Part shown: one piece after another, positions 45,243-54,208 of the stretch | Layout of the letters: each line of letters begins with the position of its first letter | How positions within the stretch are numbered: position 1 is the stretch's first letter | Assembly: GCF_000709345.1 (NCBI RefSeq) | Contig: NZ_KL448323.1 | Location: forward strand, 3,432,461 to 3,490,797 | Origin: Polaromonas glacialis | GTDB lineage: Bacteria > Pseudomonadota > Gammaproteobacteria > Burkholderiales > Burkholderiaceae_C | Reading direction: 5' to 3' | Length of the DNA: 58,337 nt | Made by a program: the position numbers and the translations under genes | The notes under the pieces: generated by a model | The model's input: only the letters and a program-made list of their open reading frames with translations | Told to the model about the DNA's origin: nothing | Database searches by the model: none

Positions 45243-47690
45243 ATGCGCCACGCATCCCGCTCCTTCTTTATTCTTTCCCCGGTGGCCCATGCGGTCTCCC
45301 GGCTGGCGATGCTCGCCACCCTGGGCCTGGCGGCGGCCGGACCCGGCCATGCGCAGGCGCCCGCCGTGGTGGCCGACGGGGCTGGCCCGTCCGTGCCCCT
45401 GGCGCTCAAAAACTCGCCGCTGCTGGCCGAGGACGTTTCGAAAGCGCCCGGGGACGAGGGGCCGACCTTCGTCTTCGGCGACAAAATTTCGGGCCGCCCG
45501 GACCTGGAAACGGTGATCGAGGGCAACGCCGAACTGCGGCGCGGCGCCACCTCGATGCGCGCCGACCGCATCGAGTACTACCAGCCCGACGACCAGCTCA
45601 AAAGCACTGGCAATGTGCGGATCAACAATGCCGGGAACCGCTTTGAAGGCCCCGAGCTGCAGCTAAAACTCGACCGTTTCGAGGGCTTTTTCACCACGCC
45701 GCGCTACCGCTTCCTGCAAAACGGCGGCAACGGCCAGGCCGAGCGGGTCGATTTCATCGACGACAAGCATTTCACCGCGCACCGCGCCAGCTACACCACC
45801 TGCGAGCGGGGCAACGAGGAAAGCTGGAAGCCGGCCTGGGAAATGACCGCGACCCGGGTGGACTTTGACCTGGACCGCGAAGTCGGCGTGGCCACCGGCG
45901 CGGTCGTGCGTTTCAAGCAGGTGCCGATCCTGGCCTTCCCCAAGATCAGCTTTCCGCTCAGCGACAAGCGCAAATCGGGTTTCCTGCCGCCCACGCTGGG
46001 GCTGGATTCGCTCAACGGCTTTGAATACCGCCAGCCGTATTACTTCGACATCGCGCCCAACCGCGACGCCACGTTTTCGCCCGCCATCATGGTCAAGCGC
46101 GGCGTCGACCTGGCCGGCGAATTCCGCTACCTGGAGCCGACCTACAGCGGCCAGCTGCGCGCCAATGTCCTGCCCGGCGACAAGCTGCGCGGGCGCGACC
46201 GCTGGTCGTATTCGCTGCAGCACGTCGGCGCCATCGACACCGGCGTCTCGGCCATCGGCGGCGTGGGGCTGAACCTGAATTTGAACAAGGTCAGCGACAA
46301 CGACTACTGGCGCGATTTTCCGGTCGCCACCGGCCAGGTCACGCAGCGGCTGCTGACGCAGGACGCTTTGCTGAGCTGGAGCAAGGGTTATTTTTCCTCG
46401 TCGGTGCGGGCGCTGAAGTGGCAGACGCTGCAGGATGTCAACTCGCCGATCATCCCGCCGTATGACCGCCTGCCGCAGCTGACCGCCGCCTACACCCGTT
46501 TCGATGCGCCGCTGCTGGGGCTGGGCAGCGGCTTTGACTGGTCCGCCCAGGCTGATTTCACCCGTTTTTCCGCCGACGAGCGCCTCACGAAGCAGCCCAA
46601 CGGCAACCGGGCCTTCAGCCGGCTGCAGGTCAGCCGTCCCTGGCTGGCGCCGTGGGGCTATGTCACGCCCAAGGTGCAGCTGCACGCGACCAGCTACCAG
46701 TTCGAATCGCCGCTGGCCAACGGCGCCACGTCGGTCTCGCGCGTCGTGCCGACCTTCAGCCTGGACAGCGGCCTGACGTTCGAGCGCGACGCCAGCTATT
46801 TCGGCCGCAGCTTCACCCAGACGCTGGAGCCGCGCGCCTTTTACGTGCGAACGCCTTACCGCGACCAAAGCTTTCTGCCCAATTACGACTCGGGCGCCAA
46901 CAGCTTCAACTTTGCCACCGTCTTCACCGAGAACGCCTTTGTCGGCAACGACCGCATCTCGGACGCTAACCTGCTCACGCTGGGCCTGACCTCGCGCCTG
47001 ATTGACCCGGCCACCGGCGCCGAGGCGGTGCGCCTGGGCGTGGCGCAGCGCCTGCGCTTTGACGACCAGCGCGTCAGCCTGCCGGCCATCGGCACCACGC
47101 CCGTTCCCGGCGCGCTGCCGGTCACCGACCGCGTCAGCGACCTGCTGGTCGGCGCTTCGGTCAACTGGGTGCCGCAGTGGACCTTCGACAGCACGGTGCA
47201 GTACAACCCCAAGATCAGGGAATCGGAACTGGCGTCCATCGGCGTGCGCTACAACCCGGGCAACTACCGCACCGTTAGCGCTGCCTTTCGCCGCCAGCGC
47301 AACATCAGCCAGCAGATCGACGTTGGCTGGCAGTGGCCGATCAACGACCTGTGGGGCGACAAGGGCCAGGACCTGGGCGCCGGACGCGGCCAGGGCGGCG
47401 GGCGCTACTACAGCGTGGGCCGGCTGAACTACAGCACGCTGGAGAAAAAGCTGGTCGATGCGGTGGTCGGCATTGAATACGATGGCTGCTGCTGGATTGG
47501 CCGCGTCGTGCTGCAGCGCTCGCAAAACAGCACGGTGACGTCCAACACGCGCATCTTGTTCCAGCTTGAAATGGTGGGTTTTTCGCGCATCGGCTCCAGC
47601 CCGCTCGAAACGCTCAAGAACAACGTGCCACGCTACCAGAACCTGCGTGACAAAATCAGCCCTCCCAGCCGCTTTACCACTTATGACTAA
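45243..47690 (+). CDS. lptD: LptD, LPS-assembly outer-membrane protein
   Basis: An 815-residue outer-membrane barrel with signal ending GHAQA. The OstA/LptA-like N-terminal domain (about 75-230) contains GDKISGRPDLETVIEGNAEL and SMRADRIEYYQPDD. The barrel follows, with conserved Cys pairs (TTCERGNEE and YDGCCWIGRVV) that form the interdomain disulfides. It inserts LPS in the outer leaflet with LptE. Its last codons overlap surA by 8 bp, matching the conserved lptD-surA-pdxA/rsmA order. Confidence 0.95.
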   Translation: MRHASRSFFILSPVAHAVSRLAMLATLGLAAAGPGHAQAPAVVADGAGPSVPLALKNSPLLAEDVSKAPGDEGPTFVFGDKISGRPDLETVIEGNAELRRGATSMRADRIEYYQPDDQLKSTGNVRINNAGNRFEGPELQLKLDRFEGFFTTPRYRFLQNGGNGQAERVDFIDDKHFTAHRASYTTCERGNEESWKPAWEMTATRVDFDLDREVGVATGAVVRFKQVPILAFPKISFPLSDKRKSGFLPPTLGLDSLNGFEYRQPYYFDIAPNRDATFSPAIMVKRGVDLAGEFRYLEPTYSGQLRANVLPGDKLRGRDRWSYSLQHVGAIDTGVSAIGGVGLNLNLNKVSDNDYWRDFPVATGQVTQRLLTQDALLSWSKGYFSSSVRALKWQTLQDVNSPIIPPYDRLPQLTAAYTRFDAPLLGLGSGFDWSAQADFTRFSADERLTKQPNGNRAFSRLQVSRPWLAPWGYVTPKVQLHATSYQFESPLANGATSVSRVVPTFSLDSGLTFERDASYFGRSFTQTLEPRAFYVRTPYRDQSFLPNYDSGANSFNFATVFTENAFVGNDRISDANLLTLGLTSRLIDPATGAEAVRLGVAQRLRFDDQRVSLPAIGTTPVPGALPVTDRVSDLLVGASVNWVPQWTFDSTVQYNPKIRESELASIGVRYNPGNYRTVSAAFRRQRNISQQIDVGWQWPINDLWGDKGQDLGAGRGQGGGRYYSVGRLNYSTLEKKLVDAVVGIEYDGCCWIGRVVLQRSQNSTVTSNTRILFQLEMVGFSRIGSSPLETLKNNVPRYQNLRDKISPPSRFTTYD

Positions 47691-49086
47691 ACACCGATTC
47701 CTCCCTGTCCGGCCGCTGTCCGCCGCGCTGGTGCTTCTGCTGGCGCTGCCTCTGGGCGCCGTGCAGGCCCAGATCGCCCGGCCTTCGGCCACGCCGCGCC
47801 TGGTGGTGCCCGCACCGCCGGCCGCCAGCACGGCGCCGCGCGCCGGCGCCCAGCGCCAGGCCGACTTCATCGTGGCCGTGGTCAATTCCGAACCGATCAC
47901 CAACAACGAAGTGCGCGCCAAGCTGCTGCGCACCGAGCAGATGCTCAAGCAGCAGGGAACCCCCGTGCCGCCGCGCAACGAGCTGCTGCCGCAACTGATC
48001 GAACGCATGATCAGCGACAAGGCGCAGCTACAGGCCGCGCAGGCCTCGGGCCTGAAGATCGACGACAACGCCGTCGAGGGCGCGGTCCAGACGGTGGCCC
48101 GGCAGAACCAGATCACGGTCGACGAGCTGCGCCGGCGCCTGACGGCCGACGGCATCGACTATGCGCAGTTCCGCTCGGAGATACGCGACGAACTGCTGAT
48201 CAGCCGCCTGCGCCAGCGCGAAGTCAAGGCCGACGTCAGCGAGTCCGAGATCGACGCCTACCTGCGCGATCAGCAAGGCCAGCCGGGCGCGGCCAGCGCA
48301 GCGCCTGCGGCGCTCAACCTGGCCGAAATCCTGGTGGCGGTGCCTGAAAACGCCACGCCCGACCAGGTCGCCAGCCTGCAGGCCAGAGCCCAGCAGGTGC
48401 TCGAACGCGTCCGCGCCGGCGCCGACTTTGCCGCGCTGGCGGCCGAGTTGTCGGCGTCGGCGTCGCGCGGCAACGGCGGCCAGATGGGCCTGCGCAGCGC
48501 CGACCGCTACCCGCCGCTGTTTGTCGAGGCGACGCAAAGCCTGCGCGCCGGCGGCCTGGCCGGTCCGGTGCGCAGCGCCGCCGGTTTCCACATCCTGAAG
48601 GTGATCGAAAAACGCCAGGGAGGCCTGCCCGACGCCGTCGTCGCGCAAACCCGTGCCCGCCACATCCTGCTGCGGCTGACGCCCCAGCTGACCGAAGCGG
48701 CCGCCATCGAGAAACTCGCCGGCTTCAAAAAGCGCATCGCGGCCGGCCAGGCCGACTTTGCGGCGCTGGCGCGCGAAAACAGCCAGGATGGCTCGGCCAA
48801 GGAGGGCGGCGACCTGGGCTGGGCACCGGCCGGCGCCTTTGTTCCGGAATTTGAAAAGGTCATGAATGCCTTGGGCCCCAACCAGGTGTCCGACCCGCTG
48901 GTGTCGCGCTTCGGCGTTCACCTGCTGCAGGTGCTGGAGCGCCGCGAGGTGCCGGTGTCGCCGCGTGACCAGCGCGAGATGGTGCGCGGCATGCTGCGCG
49001 AGAAAAAGCAGGAGGAAGCGCTGGTGCGCTGGGCCGAGGACATTCGCGGCCGCGCCTACGTGGAATTTCGCGAGCCGCCGCAGTGA
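47683..49086 (+). CDS. surA: SurA, periplasmic chaperone/peptidyl-prolyl isomerase
   Basis: A 467-residue periplasmic protein with signal ending GAVQAQ. An N-terminal SurA chaperone domain (FIVAVVNSEPITNNEVRAKL, near residue 60) is followed by two parvulin domains (about 205-310 with LAEILVAVPENA; 320-430 with RARHILLRLTPQL and GGDLGWAPAGAFVPEFE). It delivers outer-membrane proteins, including LptD, to the BAM complex. ATG 47683 overlaps the lptD stop. A family C repeat begins directly after the TGA. Confidence 0.95.
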   Translation: MTKHRFLPVRPLSAALVLLLALPLGAVQAQIARPSATPRLVVPAPPAASTAPRAGAQRQADFIVAVVNSEPITNNEVRAKLLRTEQMLKQQGTPVPPRNELLPQLIERMISDKAQLQAAQASGLKIDDNAVEGAVQTVARQNQITVDELRRRLTADGIDYAQFRSEIRDELLISRLRQREVKADVSESEIDAYLRDQQGQPGAASAAPAALNLAEILVAVPENATPDQVASLQARAQQVLERVRAGADFAALAAELSASASRGNGGQMGLRSADRYPPLFVEATQSLRAGGLAGPVRSAAGFHILKVIEKRQGGLPDAVVAQTRARHILLRLTPQLTEAAAIEKLAGFKKRIAAGQADFAALARENSQDGSAKEGGDLGWAPAGAFVPEFEKVMNALGPNQVSDPLVSRFGVHLLQVLERREVPVSPRDQREMVRGMLREKKQEEALVRWAEDIRGRAYVEFREPPQ

Positions 49087-49262
49087 CCCCCACGCTTGCC
49101 ACTTCGTGTGCTGCGCTCCCCCCCGAGGGGGCTGCTGCCCTTGCAAGGCGCCACACCGCCAGAGGCGGCGCATCTGCAGGCTGTCCAGGCCCGCGCAGGC
49201 GGGTCTGGAGCCGCAGCCTGCAGCCTGCGGCCCGGCAAAGCCGGTTCCGCGCCCCCTGCGGG
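49087..49262 (-). repeat. GC-rich element family C, copy 3 (inverted, abuts surA stop)
   Basis: On the minus strand it reads GCGCGGAACCGGCTTTGCCG then GGCCGCAGG, an additional ~80-bp insert (including CCTGCGCGGGCCTGGACAG), and then CAGCCCCCTCGGGGGGGAGC ending AGCGTGGGGGTCA. The outer parts match the other copies; the insert makes it longer. On the plus strand it starts with CCCCCACGCT directly after the surA TGA, just as copy 1 follows slyD. Confidence 0.85.
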
Positions 49263-49318
49263 TGTAGAGAGAAAACCATCGTGCCCACTGCTTCATGCGG
49301 TGCAATGGCTTGCGTTGT

Positions 49319-50236
49319 ATGAAGCACATCCCACGCAAACGCTTCGGCCAGCATTTCCTGACAGACCGGCTGATCATCGACAGCATCGTTGAGGCGATTG
49401 CGCCCTTGCCGGGTCAGCCGATGGTCGAGATCGGCCCCGGCCTGGCGGCCATGACGCGGCCTCTGGTGGCGCGGCTCGGGCACCTGACGGTGATCGAGCT
49501 GGACCGTGACCTGGCGCACCAGCTGCGCACGCATCCGCATCTGACGGTGGTCGAGTCCGATGTGCTGCGGGTCGATTTCAGGCAGCTGGCGGAGCAGATC
49601 CAGTTGCAGACAACGCAAGCAGCCCCTCCCAGCCAGTCAGGGCCGCGGGACTGGCTTCGCCAGACCGCAGGCGCAGCGGCCCCCTCGGGGGGCAGCGAAC
49701 CACGCGAAGCGGGGAGCGCGGGGGCTTTTAAATTGCGCGTTGTCGGCAATTTGCCTTACAACATCTCCACGCCCATCCTGTTTCACCTGCTCGATGCGGT
49801 CGATGTGATCGAGGACCAGCATTTCATGCTGCAAAAGGAAGTCATCGACCGCATGGTGGCCGTGCCCTCGACCAGCGACTACGGCCGGCTCAGCGTGATG
49901 CTGCAGTGGCGCTACGCCATGGAAAACGTGCTGCACGTCCCGCCGCAGAGCTTTGACCCGCCGCCGCGCGTGGACAGCGCCATCGTCCGCATGGTGCCGC
50001 ATGCCGAGCCGCAAAAGCTCGACGTCAAGCTGCTGAGCGAGCTGGTGCGGGTGGCGTTCAGCCAGCGCCGCAAGCTGCTGCGCCATACGCTGGGAAAATG
50101 GCTGGAACAGCACGACTACGCCGGTGAATTCGATGTCAGGCGGCGCGCCGAAGAAGTGCCGGTGGCCGAGTACCTGGCGCTGGCGCAGCAGGTCAAGGCC
50201 GGCACGGCCCAGCCTGAAAGCACTGGCATACTATAA
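49319..50236 (+). CDS. rsmA: RsmA/KsgA 16S rRNA dimethyladenosine transferase with in-frame element insertion
   Basis: A 305-residue enzyme that dimethylates A1518 and A1519 of 16S rRNA. It has [15 protein letters not shown], motif [36 protein letters not shown], and the catalytic [16 protein letters not shown]. Between [10 protein letters not shown] and [10 protein letters not shown], residues ~100-140 hold an extra [20 protein letters not shown] segment encoded by repeat family C. E. coli KsgA joins these two parts directly. Without the insert the length would be about 265, normal for the family. ATG 49319 is used; no strong ribosome site is visible. Confidence 0.93.
   Translation: MKHIPRKRFGQHFLTDRLIIDSIVEAIAPLPGQPMVEIGPGLAAMTRPLVARLGHLTVIELDRDLAHQLRTHPHLTVVESDVLRVDFRQLAEQIQLQTTQAAPPSQSGPRDWLRQTAGAAAPSGGSEPREAGSAGAFKLRVVGNLPYNISTPILFHLLDAVDVIEDQHFMLQKEVIDRMVAVPSTSDYGRLSVMLQWRYAMENVLHVPPQSFDPPPRVDSAIVRMVPHAEPQKLDVKLLSELVRVAFSQRRKLLRHTLGKWLEQHDYAGEFDVRRRAEEVPVAEYLALAQQVKAGTAQPESTGIL
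49625..49734 (+). repeat. GC-rich element family C, copy 4, in frame inside rsmA
   Basis: CAGTCAGGGCCGCGGGACTG, CGCAGGCGCAGCGGCCCCCT, CGGGGGGCAGCGAACCACGC and GGGAGCGCGGGGGC. Nearly identical to the copy in the M20 peptidase, and translated in the same frame. Confidence 0.93.
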
Positions 50237-50286
50237 AAATAGTAGCTGCTTGTGCCCGCCAGCCAAGCGCAAAAGACCGATTTGAG
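50229..50286 (-). repeat. interspersed repeat family A, copy (inverted), overlapping the rsmA end
   Basis: TACTATAAAAATAGTAGCTG on the plus strand, then CTTGTGCCCGCCAGCC and AAGCGCAAAAGACCGATTTG. The rsmA stop lies within its first bases. Confidence 0.7.
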
Positions 50287-50290
50287 TCAC

Positions 50291-50319
50291 AAAAAAACCC
50301 GCAGGCTGCGGGTTTTTTT
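50291..50319 (+). terminator. rho-independent terminator after rsmA
   Basis: AAAAAAACCCGCA-GGC-TGCGGGTTTTTTT: a perfect 13-bp stem with a T run, usable from both sides. It ends lptD-surA-rsmA and may also end the barstar transcript. Confidence 0.92.
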
Positions 50320-50504
50320 GTTTTCAGCCTGAACCGTGGTTCAGGCTGCTGCAAGCCAGTAGCTTGCATTGAAAGGACTGCTCATGCGCAGCGCCAGGGG
50401 CGATACGTCGAGAAGTTTGTCGGTCGGCATCGGTTCATCACCGTCTAGCGCGACTTGCTGGGCCTGATTAGCCCGATCCCCTTGGCCAATGTCCGGGGAG
50501 CGGG

Positions 50505-50930
50505 CTACAGAAAAGAATAGAAGCACCGGAACGGTATCTTGCGATCCGCCCAGTAGTCGGCTGCGTCCCTGAAGATGTCGAGCAGTTGCTCGCGCGCTTC
50601 CTTGTCGAACTTGGCATGCGCGGGAATTTGTTCCAGCACGACGATGAAGCCGGGCTGCGGGCCTGACTTGTGCACCAGGTCGGTCATGCAGTCGTACAGG
50701 GCATCAAAGTTCTTGCCGAAATGCGCCGGAAAGGTGTACTGTGCCGCGATCATGTCCAGGATGTCCTGTTTGCTCTGGGCATTGCCCAAGTTGGCATACA
50801 GGAAATGCTGGTTCAGCTTCGTGGCAGCTTCCTGCAACTCGGGCACGCGGAAGGCGCGTATGGACTGCACAATGTTGGGCCGTATGCCCTTCAAAGGTGT
50901 TTCGTCGTCCTTACGAAGTGGTGTATCCAT
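50505..50930 (-). CDS. barstar-family RNase inhibitor
   Basis: A 141-residue protein. After a charged leader it has the barstar fold: ELQEAATKLNQHFLYANLGN, KQDILDMIAAQYTFPAHFGK, NFDALYDCMTDL (matching the inhibitor helix and acidic residues), and a C-terminal IPFRCFYSF. It is cytosolic with no signal and should block the barnase-like RNase encoded 53 bp upstream on the same strand. ATG 50930 is chosen after GGAG-like sequence; a longer frame from 51068 is less likely. Confidence 0.88.
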   Translation of the reverse strand: MDTPLRKDDETPLKGIRPNIVQSIRAFRVPELQEAATKLNQHFLYANLGNAQSKQDILDMIAAQYTFPAHFGKNFDALYDCMTDLVHKSGPQPGFIVVLEQIPAHAKFDKEAREQLLDIFRDAADYWADRKIPFRCFYSFL

Positions 50931-50983
50931 CTCCGCTTCTCTTTCTCTTAGATCTAAAGTCAAAATAACAACCACAGTCCTGG

Positions 50984-51400
50984 TTAATGAACGATTTTGC
51001 GAAAACTCGCATAGTGATCGTCGGTGTAAAAACAGGCATCGGGCGCTGCGGCTTGCAGGCCGCCACACACGATGCGCCGGGCTCCGCGGCTGCTCTCTCC
51101 AGGTGTCCGGACGGTATATTCACGGTAATAAGCGCGAACATTGGCGGGAAGCAGCCGTTCCCGGTTGCCAAACACCACGCCGTCCTTGTCATGCCTGAAA
51201 GGCCCGCCCTGGTAAATCAGCGTCAGCATGCTGCGCCCCTGGGGAGGCAGCTGGGCAAGCGCAACGGTGTCGGCAACCGCCAGCGAGGGTGTGCTTCTGG
51301 CAAGGGCCGTGCCGGAAGGCACCACCATCACACCGGCCGAAACCGCCAGCAGAATCGTCAAACCTGCTTGACGCCAGCGTTCGTAGCTAAATCCCCGCAT
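50984..51400 (-). CDS. secreted barnase/RNase Sa-like guanyl-specific ribonuclease
   Basis: A 138-residue exported protein with signal (about residues 12-35, ending ALARS). The mature ~100 residues have the microbial RNase core: PPQGRSMLTLIYQGGPFRHD, FGNRERLLPANVRAYYREYT (general base Glu), SRGARRIVCGG (Arg) and FYTDDHYASFRKIV (general acid His). It cleaves RNA after G. The signal directs it outside; the barstar downstream protects the cytosol. A role in scavenging RNA or in competition is inference. Confidence 0.9.
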   Translation of the reverse strand: MRGFSYERWRQAGLTILLAVSAGVMVVPSGTALARSTPSLAVADTVALAQLPPQGRSMLTLIYQGGPFRHDKDGVVFGNRERLLPANVRAYYREYTVRTPGESSRGARRIVCGGLQAAAPDACFYTDDHYASFRKIVH

Positions 51401-51525
51401 GAAAAATACCTTTCTTGAATCCAGCGTTACCCTGCCAGGTTTCCGGGTTAACCCTTAAATTTCAAGAGGAGTAGTTTGCCGCATGCCGAAAGAAAAGGCA
51501 AGCGGTTGCTGAAATTTTAGGCATG

Positions 51526-51549
51526 AAAAAGAGGGCTATAAAGCCCTCT
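51526..51549 (-). terminator. rho-independent terminator of maeB
   Basis: Hairpin AGAGGGCT-ATAA-AGCCCTCT (51530-51549) followed on the minus strand by a U run (AAAAA at 51526-51530 on plus). It lies 30 bp after the maeB stop. Confidence 0.9.
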
Positions 51550-51578
51550 GAATTTGCTGACGCCTGGAAAGAACTGGC

Positions 51579-53909
51579 TTATCGCGCGGCGTTGGCGTCT
51601 GCCACCGTGAGCGCCGTCATGTTGACGATCCGGCGCACCGTGGCCGTGGGCGTCAGGATATGCATTGGCTTGTTGGCCCCCAGCAGCACCGGGCCGATGG
51701 CAATGTTGCCGCCAGCGGCGGTCTTGAGCAGGTTGTAGGAAATGTTGGCCGCATCGATATTGGGCAGGACCAACAGGTTGGCTTCGCCGGTCAGCGTGCT
51801 GTTGGGCATGATCAGGCGGCGGCCCTCGGCGTCCAGCGCCACGTCGCCGTGCATTTCGCCATCGACTTCCAGCCACGGCGTCTGTTCGCGCAGCAGGTCC
51901 AGCGTGCGGCGCATTTTCAGCGCGCTCGGGTGGTTGGACGAGCCGAAGTTCGAATGCGACAGCAGCGCGGCCTTGGGCTTAATGCCGAAACGCATCATTT
52001 CCTCAGCGGCCATGGTGGTGATCTCGGCGAGCTGCTCGGCGGTCGGGTCGTAGTTGACGTGGGTGTCAAGCAGGAACACCTGCCGGCCCGGCAGCATCAG
52101 GCCGTTCATGCAGGCATAGGTGTGAACGCCTTCGCGCTTGCCGATCACTTGGTCCAAATAGGCAAGGTGGTGGGCCGTCGTGCCCCAGGTGCCGCAGATC
52201 AGGCCGTCAACATCGCCTTTAAGCAGCAGCATGCCGGCAATCAGCGTCAGGCGCCGGCGCATCTCGATCTTGGCCATCTGCACCGTCACGCCGCTGCGCT
52301 CGGTCAGGCGGTGGTAGGTCTGCCAGAAGTCGCGGTAGCGGCTGTCCTGCTCGACATTGACCACGTCATAGTCGAGCTCTTCCTTCAGGCGCAGGCCGAA
52401 CTTTTCAATCCGCTGGGCAATGATGGCCGGGCGGCCGATCAGCGTCGGGCGGGCCAGGTTTTCGTCCACCACGATCTGGCAGGCGCGCAGCACGCGCTCT
52501 TCCTCGCCTTCGGCATAGGCGATGCGCTTGCGGCTGGCGGCCTTGGCGGCGGTGAAGATCGGCTTCATGATCGTGCCCGACGCATACACAAAGCTCTGCA
52601 GGCGCTGGCGGTACTGGTCCATGTCGGCAATCGGCCGCAGCGCCACGCCGCTGTCGGCTGCAGCTTTCGCCACCGCCGGCGCGATCTTCATCATCAGGCG
52701 CGGATCAAACGGCTTGGGAATCAGGTATTCGGGGCCGAAGGACAATTTTTCGCCCACATAGGCGGCGGCCACCCGTTCGCTCTGCTCTGCCTGCGCGAGT
52801 TCGGCAATCGCGTGGACGGCGGCGATTTCCATCTCGATGGTGATGGTCGATGCGCCGGCATCCAGCGCGCCGCGAAAAATGTACGGAAAGCACAGGACAT
52901 TGTTGACCTGGTTCGGGTAGTCGCTGCGGCCGGTGGCGATGATGGCGTCATCGCGCACTGATTTGACGTCTTCGGGCGTGATTTCCGGGTTTGGGTTGGC
53001 CAGCGCAAAAATGATGGGGTGGGCCGCCATCTTCGCGACCATCTCTTTCTTGAGCACGCCGCCGGCTGAAAGACCCAGAAAGACATCCGCGCCTTCAATG
53101 ATTTCGCCCAGCGTGCGGGCTTGCGTGGGCTGGGCAAACTGGATCTTGTCCTCATCCATCAGCTCGGTGCGGCCTTCATAGACCACGCCGGCCAGATCGG
53201 TCACGTAGATGTTTTCACGCGGAATGCCCAGCTTGAGCAGCAGGCCCAGGCAGGCCAGCGCCGCAGCGCCCGCGCCGGAGGTCACGAGTTTGACTTTTTT
53301 CGGGTCTTTGCCCGCTACCTTCAGGGCATTGAGCATGGCCGCGCCGACGGTGATGGCCGTGCCGTGCTGGTCGTCGTGAAAGACCGGAATCTTCATGCGC
53401 TTGCGCAATTCGCGCTCGACGTAAAAGCAGTCGGGCGCCTTGATATCTTCGAGGTTGATGGCGCCGAAGGTGGGTTCGAGCGAGGCAATGATCTCGACCA
53501 GCCTGGCCGGGTCTTTTTCGTCGATCTCGATGTCGAACACATCGACGCCGGCGAACTTCTTGAACAGCACGGCCTTGCCTTCCATCACCGGCTTGGAAGC
53601 CAGCGGGCCGATGTCGCCCAGGCCCAGCACGGCCGTGCCGTTGGTGATCACGGCGACCAAGTTGCCCCGGCTGGTGTACTTGAAGGCGGCGTTCGGGTCC
53701 TTGATGATTTCCTCGCAGGGCGCGGCCACGCCGGGCGAGTAAGCCAGCGCCAAGTCGCGCTGGTTGGTCAGCTGCTTGGTGGCGGAAATGGCGATCTTGC
53801 CGGGGGTGGGGAACTCGTGGTATTCGAGCGCGGCACGGCGCAGTTCGGCGCGCTTGTCGTTGCGCTCGGTTTCAAGATCGTGGGGCGTCGCAGCGGATGG
53901 TGTGGACAT
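51579..53909 (-). CDS. maeB: MaeB, NADP-dependent malic enzyme with phosphotransacetylase-like domain
   Basis: A 776-residue two-domain enzyme. The malic part (about 1-430) has [40 protein letters not shown] and [12 protein letters not shown], with NADP-binding [11 protein letters not shown]. The C-terminal part (about 440-770) is phosphotransacetylase-like ([14 protein letters not shown]) and in other bacteria regulates through acetyl-CoA binding. It turns malate to pyruvate plus CO2 and NADPH. It is a single gene with its own terminator, divergent from putA. Confidence 0.95.
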   Translation of the reverse strand: MSTPSAATPHDLETERNDKRAELRRAALEYHEFPTPGKIAISATKQLTNQRDLALAYSPGVAAPCEEIIKDPNAAFKYTSRGNLVAVITNGTAVLGLGDIGPLASKPVMEGKAVLFKKFAGVDVFDIEIDEKDPARLVEIIASLEPTFGAINLEDIKAPDCFYVERELRKRMKIPVFHDDQHGTAITVGAAMLNALKVAGKDPKKVKLVTSGAGAAALACLGLLLKLGIPRENIYVTDLAGVVYEGRTELMDEDKIQFAQPTQARTLGEIIEGADVFLGLSAGGVLKKEMVAKMAAHPIIFALANPNPEITPEDVKSVRDDAIIATGRSDYPNQVNNVLCFPYIFRGALDAGASTITIEMEIAAVHAIAELAQAEQSERVAAAYVGEKLSFGPEYLIPKPFDPRLMMKIAPAVAKAAADSGVALRPIADMDQYRQRLQSFVYASGTIMKPIFTAAKAASRKRIAYAEGEEERVLRACQIVVDENLARPTLIGRPAIIAQRIEKFGLRLKEELDYDVVNVEQDSRYRDFWQTYHRLTERSGVTVQMAKIEMRRRLTLIAGMLLLKGDVDGLICGTWGTTAHHLAYLDQVIGKREGVHTYACMNGLMLPGRQVFLLDTHVNYDPTAEQLAEITTMAAEEMMRFGIKPKAALLSHSNFGSSNHPSALKMRRTLDLLREQTPWLEVDGEMHGDVALDAEGRRLIMPNSTLTGEANLLVLPNIDAANISYNLLKTAAGGNIAIGPVLLGANKPMHILTPTATVRRIVNMTALTVADANAAR

Positions 53910-54155
53910 CGAATAAGTCTCCAGCTAGGACGGTCAGTGCGGCCGTCAACTCTTTTTGTACGGTTTGAGATTGTAGGCCGCACAAATCGCGCGTCCCCTG
54001 TGGAAAGCCGCATCGCAGGGCGATCTGCTTTTAACTTTTTCGCACAGATGGCGCCGGGCACCTCAAGAAGAGGGTGAACAAACGTTGTTGCATCGCTCGC
54101 TAGACCGCTGCTTCTCCGATCAATTAGCGTCAAGGGTTAACCCGTATTCAGAATG

Positions 54156-54207
54156 GGTTGTACCAAATATAAAATTGGTTGCACTTGTTTTGATAAAAGG
54201 TGCAACC
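54156..54207 (+). promoter_or_regulatory. PutA autoregulatory operator cluster
   Basis: GGTTGTACC (54156-54164), GGTTGCAC (54177-54184) and its inverted form GTGCAACC (54200-54207) lie just upstream of the putA ATG. They match the GTTGCA core bound by the PutA ribbon-helix-helix domain. Two more GGTGCAACC copies lie inside the gene at 54362-54370 and 54374-54382. The maeB-putA gap (53910-54208) holds no gene. Confidence 0.72.
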
Positions 54208-54208
54208 C

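Noticed and set aside
45663..48155. An 830-codon open frame on the minus strand opposite lptD and surA
   Set aside because: It is Arg/Ala/Val-rich without motifs and exists because high-GC codon bias of the real genes removes stop codons on the other strand.
50341..50526. A 61-codon minus-strand frame after barstar
   Set aside because: It begins inside the barstar gene, has no ribosome site and no recognisable feature, though its end (LLDVSPLALRMSSPFNASYW) looks somewhat protein-like. Left out for lack of support.
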